A stretch of DNA of 64,000 nt, taken from positions 372,001 through 436,000 of the forward strand of contig JAODTK010005564.1 in the NCBI GenBank assembly GCA_026419785.1, read 5' to 3'. Both the position numbers and the translations under genes were made by a program. Below the pieces are notes generated by a model. It searched no databases. It saw nothing but the letters and a program-made list of their open reading frames with translations, and was not told where the DNA came from. Source of the stretch: Sclerodactyla briareus. Its lineage: Eukaryota > Echinodermata > Holothuroidea > Dendrochirotida > Sclerodactylidae. Position 1 is the first letter of the stretch; the number at the start of each line of letters is the position of its first letter. This document shows, piece by piece, positions 56,640 to 64,000 of the stretch.

Positions 56640-57040
56640 CTATATCTAGTGATCAAACCTGACAGTAGAGCCTAATTAAAAAAAAAAAAAAAAAACTTAC
56701 TACTTCCAACCGTGCCGTGAGAAAGGAAAGAGTAACCTTCGGAGTGCGCGTTCGATTATCCAGCTTTTCCGTGCTAGAGAACACAGGATATGCGGGGACG
56801 GAAGGCTGGTTCATTGTGGTATACGTATTACTATGTATTATGGCGAACCGACCGTCTGTTAGAGCCTCTATCTATCGCTCATGAAACATTCGGGGGAGAC
56901 TCTGCCAAGTGGGATGATAATAGAATGAGGTAAGGTAAAACCTGACGAAAGAGCCTAATTCGCTTACTCTTTATTTATTCAAACCGTGACCTACTCGGAG
57001 GAAGTAAAAAGTGACCCCGGAGCGCTGTCTAATTTGTGAT
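56640..57040 (+). repeat. tandem duplication, about 285-bp spacing
   Basis: AAACCTGACAGTAGAGCCTAATT at 56,654 (split: AAACCTGAC, AGAGCCTAATT) and AAACCTGACGAAAGAGCCTA at 56,938. Each is followed by CTTACT, a CCGTG segment and GGA..GTAA sequence. The first copy holds an 18-base A run at 56,679. Confidence 0.65.
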
Positions 57041-57509
57041 AATTTGCGGTTTGTAAACATCAGTAACACTGTGAATTAATTTCAAGTTTGCCGTACTTCA
57101 GGAGGAAGAGAAAAGGTTGATCGGGCAAGTACGATAATTTTCGTAATTGACAGAAAATCACATTCTTTGTGGTAATAAAATGAAGATAGTGTATTGTTGG
57201 GACGGCTTTAGTCTGATTTAGTATAGGGGGTGAAGAATTTCAGTTAAGGTTAGAGGTATTTACTTGACTTTATATATTGATCCATGACAGCCTTTAGAGT
57301 AACAGCGTGCAAGTCATTGACAATCACATTAATGAATCCGAAGTATATGCCAGTCAGGCTGGGGGGTGTATTCGAACGACTGTACGGGGTAATTGGTCAT
57401 GACCTTCAACCCACAGCTGTTATAAGAGGCATCAGATCCTGACCTGGTCGAGTCTAAGACTGTTGTTTCTATGCTTGGTGTTCGTCTCCACATTAGCAAC
57501 AATTCAGTG

Positions 57510-58160
57510 TCAGACAATGAATAAAATGCAGTGGTTGCCTATTGTTAAGCCAGCCTCATTGTAGTGATTCCGCTGACCGCGGACGGTCGCAAAACACAGT
57601 GTGCGGTGTCGACTATAGAGGTCGTAGGAATTGCAGCGCATTGCAACATTGAAATCTTCACAGTGTGAGAGAAACTTTAGACTAGGAGGGTAAAAATTGA
57701 GGCGTAAACCCAAGGACCTAAAAGCTGAGCGTCCCCCGTCATTCATCATATGCTTCTGCACCAACCTACTACACGATACGTGGATCAACCATCACAGTAG
57801 TTGGGTGCGGCCAAACCTTTCAGCTGACAGCGCACGGGTTTCAGGGGGCTCAGGGTAGACCATTATATGCGTGATTGGAGCCATGGAAACTAGAAAGGTA
57901 AAAATGTTGGATTAAAAAGGACACGAGGAAGGCAGCAGATTCCTCTACTTCCAATTTGGAAGATAAGTGTGAGAGAGGCTTCGGACTAGGAGAGTAAACA
58001 TATAGACGTGAATCCAAGACCTTAACAACTGAGCGACACGTCATTCATTGAATGCTTCTGCACCAGCCTATACACGCGACTGGTTGATCAACCACCGACA
58101 GTAGTTGGGTTTTGCGGTCAAAACCTCAGATTTCCAGCTGACAGCGCACGGGTTTCTCAT
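57510..58160 (+). repeat. tandem duplication in right arm, about 320-bp unit
   Basis: Both copies contain GTGTGAGAGA, GACTAGGAG..GTAAA, a CCAAG(G)ACCT segment, TGCTTCTGCACCA, ACAGTAGTTGGGT and CAGCTGACAGCGCACGGGTTTC (two parts: CAGCTGACAGCG, CACGGGTTTC). The left arm has a single copy at about 22,800-23,060. Confidence 0.8.
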
Positions 58161-60002
58161 CGGGCCTTAACGTATACCCATATATGCGTCTCGGTGTTGC
58201 TCGTCACCGGTGTTATTACATTAGATTAAGAGCCATGAACTAGAAAAGGAAAACTGTTGAACTACACTTGTAAACGACGTAGAGACAGGCAGTCCAAACA
58301 AAAGACCAAACAACACGAGAAGCAGCGGATACCTCTGCTTCCAATTTTCAAATTACGTCATCAAAATCGTCGAATCTTCCCTCTTTTTTACGATGGTTCG
58401 GGTTGAAGATTTCGACGTGAGCCAGCACTCTTCCTCGGAACTATTACGAGCTAACTGCTAGCAATCTCAACTATTCTTCGACACAGATCACTCTGGTTCG
58501 TACTACACTGCGCCAGTACATCAATCCAGGTACGGACCGGGGTTGCGGGGCGGAACCCTACTTATTGAGACTCATGCAAGATACACGTAATATCGGTCTA
58601 CATGTCCCATGGCTGCCCGTCAGCTCACTGTGGTCTGCGGGTCAGAACAATGTCATAATAATAGATGTACGGATCAGAGTAGAATTAAATAAACCCAATT
58701 TGTCCGAGAACGTCGGAATATGGAAAAGAATGGCCATGGGGCCTTGCTCGTTCTATCGGGTTCGAATGAGGCGTGAAGCCCTTTTACAAACCTCCAAACC
58801 TTCCTGAAACTAATCCTAATCCTAATCCATAACCCTAATCCATGGCGACACTTGACGAGATCAATAACCGAAGGCTGCGACATCTGCCATGAAGCGCACG
58901 GTCATGATATGCTAACGAGAGAATTCTATGTCGTTTGTTACTACTCGATCGTTGCCACATGTCAATCTCGTCTCGCATTATGGATCGTCTTATTTAGGAT
59001 CTCAAAGCTCAGGCCAACGATTTCATCAGATGCGGATACGGGAGCGGCAATGACACCCTGCAATGTCGGATTTCCGCGAGCACAAGCACTCATACGAGTG
59101 TCTAAATAGCTGCACTTCCGTTGCAGCGATATCGACGAATTCCCTTCCCAAAACGAAACGAGCACCGAGTAGGCAAAATTGCAAAATGTGGCTTATCAAG
59201 CGGTATTGAGATCGTATCACGGTGAATGAATTCTATGGGAACCCCTTCCTCATCGGTAATTTAGAGTCCTATACATGTGCTGCTAAATATTCGTGGTTCG
59301 TCGAACCTATTCAACATTTTTCTCTGCTCGAAAATAAATGTCCTCCGCCAACTGCGGTTTTACATTGTATAACAACATACCAACTGCATATTACGTCGTA
59401 GTAAAGGCGAGCAAAGTACCATAATTGAAGAACTTAGCAGCCAATGCTATACGACGTTGAATGACCTTAATAGGAATCTACTTACAGTGATGCGCATTGC
59501 CGCATTGGTACCAGTGGTCAGTTTCAGTCGCCCTGCTCTTGCCTGTTCCATTTTCTTTTGAATAATTATGCCTCCGTAGAACCTTCATCCCGGCAAGCCA
59601 AATGCAAATATACACATGCAACGAACCTTTCAACCACAACGGCTCTTGAAAGGTTTGTCATTTATGGAGTGACGCCCGCACTCCGCATCCGCAAATTATT
59701 GAATCCCATCTTAAGATAGATCCTGCATTATTCATCAGGTATCCGACATAAAAGATGGACGCCTATATAACTACGGCCACAAGCCCCTTTCACATTCTCT
59801 GCATCAGATGCTACTCTTTGTTCTGCTTCTTTGCATGATAGATAGAGGCACCGAGAGAGGCGAATTTTTTTCAGATTCTATTTTTATAAGTTTAGTCTTC
59901 CGAGGGGTGATAAAATGCTTTGCATATGTCGCAAACGGACACCACACTTAGCTCTTACGTACACAGAAACTGGTTTTATACACTTGTCGGCTAAGACCTG
60001 AT

Positions 60003-60385
60003 CTTAAGAGGGAAATTCTCTTTTTACTAAATTGTGAAAGAATCTAGGGGCCAGGGGGTAGAGGGAAATTATTCGGAAGGTGGCCCGGACCCGTCGGTGG
60101 CAAGACCTTCACCTGGAACCCAGTCTGCCCTCCTTACCCCCCTTTCTCTCCCTACCACTAGGGCTTTCACCACGGACTATTGAAAGTAGTAAATCCATCT
60201 TACGTATCAGCAGATGGCTTCTGTTTTTCTTAAAACGTGTCGCATAGGATCTGATTTTAGAGTGGAGATTTTTCTCCACGCTAAATTGTGAATGAATTCA
60301 GGGACCAGGGGGAAGGGGGAACTTGCTCGGAAGGTGGCGCGGACCCGTCGGGGGCAAGAACGTCAACTGGAATTCAGCCTGCCCT
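60003..60385 (+). repeat. tandem duplication in right arm, about 256-bp unit
   Basis: AAATTGTGAAAGAATCTAGG...CGGAAGGTGGCCCGGACCCG at 60,030 and AAATTGTGAATGAATTCAGG...CGGAAGGTGGCGCGGACCCG at 60,283. The left arm has one copy at 21,535-21,690. Confidence 0.85.
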
Positions 60386-60684
60386 TCCCTCTTCCCTCCC
60401 ACCACTGAACTGTCATTAACACCTATCTGATGTCAACTCCTCGACCCCTTGAAGGACACACATGTCAACGCGTGTGAAAGTGTCTCGTTAAACTGCCCAC
60501 CTACCTAATAGAGGGGGGGGGGGGGGTAATTGCAGGCAAGACCCTTGGGCCGAACTTTCCTTCCCTTCTTTAAATGAATAGGAGCGAACATTCAAAATAA
60601 TTGCGGGTTTTCCCTCAAGGGTATATTCATTCTATAATTTACCATAGCACTTTCACTTTTTGCATTTCTTAATTTTCTCATTCG

Positions 60685-60686
<2 letters not shown>

Positions 60687-60772
<86 letters not shown>

Positions 60773-60776
60773 CTAT
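60687..60776. repeat. (ATCT)n microsatellite, right arm only
   Basis: About 90 bp of ATCT units with one deletion near 60,727. The left-arm equivalent near 21,220 has no expansion. Confidence 0.97.
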
Positions 60777-62049
60777 CTACCCTCGTCCTGGGCATAATCA
60801 ACATGGAGCGGTCAGTTCCCGTAGTCAGTCCCAGCGGAACGTTGTATCAATAGGTCAATTCGGCCACGCCAGTACACTGGAATTCGCAGTTTAGCTGAAT
60901 GATAATACAACGATTGGATGCGTATATTGGTGTGGGGAATTACCATAACAATCGCTCCATGGGGGGGGGGGAGAAAGGGGGGAGGGGAAGGATGGTCCAT
61001 AGAAGATGTACCTGTATGATGATTGGAAGGGTCGTAATAGATAGCCCTCCCTATGAAGACGAGATTGCTTTTTAAAGGAAATGAATTCGCCGTAATGTGG
61101 CATAAATGTTGCAATGTTACACGTTTTTCCTACTCAGTGGAATTGCCGTGCTCTCTATCTCTACAAATTAAACATATCGTGGAAGCCTTGGATTACTCTT
61201 CAAGTTTACAAGCTCGTGAATCCGCCATTTATATTGTCATGTACAAACACCGCTCTGCAGCTTTTCCGCGTCTCCTGTAGATGAAACTAAGGGGCTTCGG
61301 AACGCACCACTCGAGAAGCAAAACGTCATTGCAACGAAGGATTGATACGAACGTTATCCAATTGGTGTACCTGAGGTTATATATCAAGACAGCATGGGGT
61401 TGTACTGAAAGAACGTTCACAAGGGACACCTTCCAAGCCCTCCAATAAAAACAAAGAAAATATATATAGACACGGTTAACAGTGAGTAAACCAATATGAA
61501 CAAAACGAAACCAGCTTTTCATTTGAGCTCCATGTATAGGAGCATTGTGATCAAACAGGCCTAAGCAAATTATAGATTCTAGGACAATCACAATATTCAT
61601 CGGCACAATCGGTGGAGGGAACATCGGAAATGCAAAGACGGAAAACTATGAATATCGCTTTCATAACATTCTAATATGAACAGTGGTTCAATTGCTGAGC
61701 AACAGAACTGCCTCTCCGAAACCGAGCAGTATGAAACAAACATATAGTCGCCCAGGATAATCAAACATCTCGATGTGAAAGTGAAATGTGAAAAGATGAC
61801 AAGTTCCCGGGCGCGTCCTACTTGCATATTCCCATAACGTGAAATATACGAGCACTTAGGTAAATCCCATGCGGAGGAGGAAACATTAATGTTGTTGTGT
61901 GTGTTATAAGCGAAAATCAACAATACACCTAAAGTGTATTACAAACATAGATTTTCATCCGTAGATACTTTACGTAGTATAAGTAAACATCAGCGGACGC
62001 AACAACTTCTATGAGATATATAAATCTCCCTGCAGTCGTCCAACATTAG

Positions 62050-62870
62050 TGGTGAAACAAGTTCGGTAGGAGTGTTCAAAATTTTCAGGGCGGTCTCCAG
62101 CAATCAATGAGTGTTTCAACCTCAAGAAACCGATACACTCCTCCAGCTGGTGCGTTGGAATACTGGCCTAAGCACTCCTTCCAATATTACATTAGACATC
62201 CAGTCGTGTCGTCACGTCGGCCACCACACCAGCATGACGCCTTCGCTGCTCCGCTCGCCGAGTCTTTCAGCTCTTTTCCATTCCTTGTCAGTTACGCCAA
62301 TTGCCGATAAGAACCTGAAGGCTGACTGTGCTGGGACGCCTTGCATCCGAGCCTCGGCATCGTGCTTGCGACCGATCTCACTCGTAGCTGACCATCTCTT
62401 CTGGCTTGGATTAGCAAGCTATCCCTGTGTGCCCAGAAGCGAACGCGTGTTGTTGTTCCCCCCCACCCCCCCTCTCTCTCACAAATGCAATGCTTCCTCG
62501 ACTCTGGCTTCCTGTCCTCATCTTTCCCCTCTCCTGCTCCAGACGTGGCTAAGCACGGAATATTGATTCAGACTTTCGCCATCTGTCACCTTCCCTGGGC
62601 CAGTGCAACTCTGCAACCACTCAGCACACGAGCAAGGTCCGTCTATCCACACAGGTGCATTCTGGGAGCTCCCTCCTACCGTATCTGAAGAGATTGATGA
62701 GCGTTGGTAGAAGTTTGTCGTATACCGGAACGGAAGTAAGAAGTAAAAAGGACATTCAGGCCATGCATCTGGCCATGAAATCTTCCGCTGTGGTAGTTTG
62801 TTCCACAAACTTAGCAACATCTGTATATTTAATCAATGGATTCGTGAATGAAATAATGCCAGGAACATTG
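62050..62870. other. right-arm insertion, GC-richer, unclassified
   Basis: Left-arm partners of the flanks (about 19,240 and 19,300) are nearly adjacent, and the coordinate sum jumps by about 800 here, so roughly 0.8 kb is extra in the right arm. The 151-codon open frame at 62,111-62,566 is Ser/Leu/Pro-rich with no known domain. No inverted ends are seen. Confidence 0.5.
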
Positions 62871-63559
62871 AGGGTACATTCCACAAAAATTGTGCTGTGT
62901 CCGACTCTAAATGAAATGTGAAAATTTCCATGAACATACAACAATTTTTGATGTTCTGTACTATCAATGACATAGGTCATTAACGACGTCCCTAAATTTA
63001 CAATTAATTTTGTGCTTTGCCATATCAGACTGTATAGGATCACGGTGTTGTAACAAGACTCTACAGTTAGAAAGAGTTCCTAGGTCTTTCTATGCAGTAG
63101 TAAGATTAAATAACGCCAAACGGGCATTCATATCAAATTATTTCAGGAAAACACTTGAGATTAACATAAAAAAAGATATCACACAACTCGCCGTCTCAAC
63201 AAGCGAACGAAAGTTCACCTTTTTCGCGACAGACAATCGAGGAAAACCAAAATAATTGTTAAAATGCAGCCTCAAAAACATAGCTTGCCCCCTTGACATA
63301 TAAAACTTGGCAGAAAGTAGTAAATGAAACGATTTAATGAACGAATTTTCGACACATTCATAGTAATCAGACACGCACACGGTTTTCTAATCGCGATGGC
63401 CGATAGAGAGATGGACAGGGTCCCGACACGATTGACCACCGACCCACCGTCTAGGCACGCAAAGTCAATGCAGTCTCTTTTAGGTATTTTGTCATGTAAA
63501 AAAACCCCAGGAATATAGTCGCATAGAGACTATTGCTACTATGAACTAATCGAAAACAT

Positions 63560-63800
63560 AAAAACAGAGTATCATGTACAGTTGTACGTCAGTACATACA
63601 TGTTATTCTCTGCAGTCGTAATACCTGCATACAGGGGAGCGTTTCTTACGCCTACAACCTGCTGGGCTGGGGAGGTATCCAATCTCACCATTGGGAAGTA
63701 CCATTGCCTCACCACTCCTATGAGCGGCGGTTCCGGCCAAATATTCGCAGGTACACGTCCAGTTTGGCGATCGATAATCAAGAACGTTTCCGGCTCTTCT
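63560..63800. other. 3'-flank block conserved with 18,310-18,530
   Basis: Reverse complement of the receptor's 3' flank. It is among the most similar parts of the two arms (for example TGCCTCA-CACTCCTATGAGCGGCGG in two parts) and probably part of the sister gene's 3' UTR. Confidence 0.65.
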
Positions 63801-63861
63801 TGTAATTATTTAAACAGAAGTCGTCGGCGCAGTTGGGAACATACCAACGCGTTACTAAATC

Positions 63862-64000
63862 TGGCCTCGAATGTTGTCTTCCTCCGGTGACCGCTCTCGC
63901 TAAAGACTGAAGTAGTTGTGGCTCCTGACTACCATCCTCATCAGGGCGCAGGGGAGGAACACATATAAAAACAGAGTTTGCTCTGAAAAGCGTTCTGTGG
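63862..64000 (-). CDS. partial last exon and intron of an inverted receptor paralogue (cut by window end)
   Basis: The minus strand from 64,000 reads CAGAACGCTTTTCAGAGC..., aligning to 18,122 onward, then GAGGATGGTAGTCAGGAGCC, aligning to GAGGATGGTGGCCAGGAGCC at 18,177. An extra base (CCACAACTAC against CCAAACTAC) shifts the frame, so the acidic YFSL...DDYIEQI tail is replaced by QEPQLLQSLARAVTGGRQ and the next stop lies further downstream. The acceptor AG at 18,169 is also not kept here. The copy may be non-functional, may use another tail, or may contain a sequence error. Confidence 0.55.

Larger units (their letters stand above)
50395..64000. repeat. right arm of large inverted duplication (continues past window)
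   Basis: Reverse-complement partner of 18,115-30,535; see the left-arm entry for paired blocks. It is longer than the left arm because of arm-specific insertions: a dispersed repeat at 51,735, tandem expansions at 55,840, 56,640, 57,510 and 60,003, an ATCT microsatellite at 60,687 and a GC-richer insert at about 62,050-62,870. Homology still holds at base 64,000, where the partner is inside the receptor's last exon and intron. Confidence 0.9.

Overview
The window looks like metazoan nuclear DNA from an invertebrate, probably a marine deuterostome such as an echinoderm (inference, not proven). The grounds are a many-exon gene with GT/AG introns, an immunoglobulin-type receptor tyrosine-kinase-like gene, abundant L2/CR1-like LINEs, a tRNA-derived SINE, MITEs, hAT-like elements and many microsatellites. 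There are no bacterial operons, and no complete rRNA, tRNA gene or CRISPR array. Most open frames are short and accidental. The coding evidence is exon-sized blocks bounded by splice signals.

Layout. (1) 1-5,078: repeats, tetranucleotide microsatellites and a 145-bp MITE with 25-bp perfect inverted ends. (2) 5,079-18,255, plus strand: a receptor-like gene with two Ig-like exons, a possible Pro/Thr stalk, one membrane helix, a juxtamembrane exon, and a tyrosine-kinase-like domain spread over seven exons plus an acidic tail. Splice phases agree exactly from the membrane exon to the activation-segment exon. The kinase has lost its main catalytic landmarks: the beta3 Lys is Arg, HRD is HPG, HRDxxxxN ends in Lys, and DFG is DFW. 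It is therefore a pseudokinase by sequence. Single-base frame breaks in several exons mean it is either a decaying gene or a draft sequence with indel errors. (3) 18,115-30,535 and 50,395-64,000: two arms of a large, diverged inverted duplication. The right arm ends at the window edge inside a second copy of the receptor's tail exon, so a sister gene probably lies beyond the edge, convergent (tail to tail) with the first. (4) 30,536-50,394: a spacer of about 20 kb packed with transposable elements. These include an L2-like LINE nested in an hAT-like element that itself splits a 1.36-kb tandem repeat, a CR1-like LINE, a tRNA SINE, an element with CAGGCGCGTA ends, and a second LINE split by an element with CAGGCCCGTA ends. 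Several transposon ends share one subterminal module.

Function. If expressed, the receptor would be a single-pass membrane protein binding ligand through Ig domains and signalling by scaffolding rather than phosphotransfer (inference). All alignments were made by eye, so boundaries of diverged repeats are good to tens of bases, while splice sites are given to the base.
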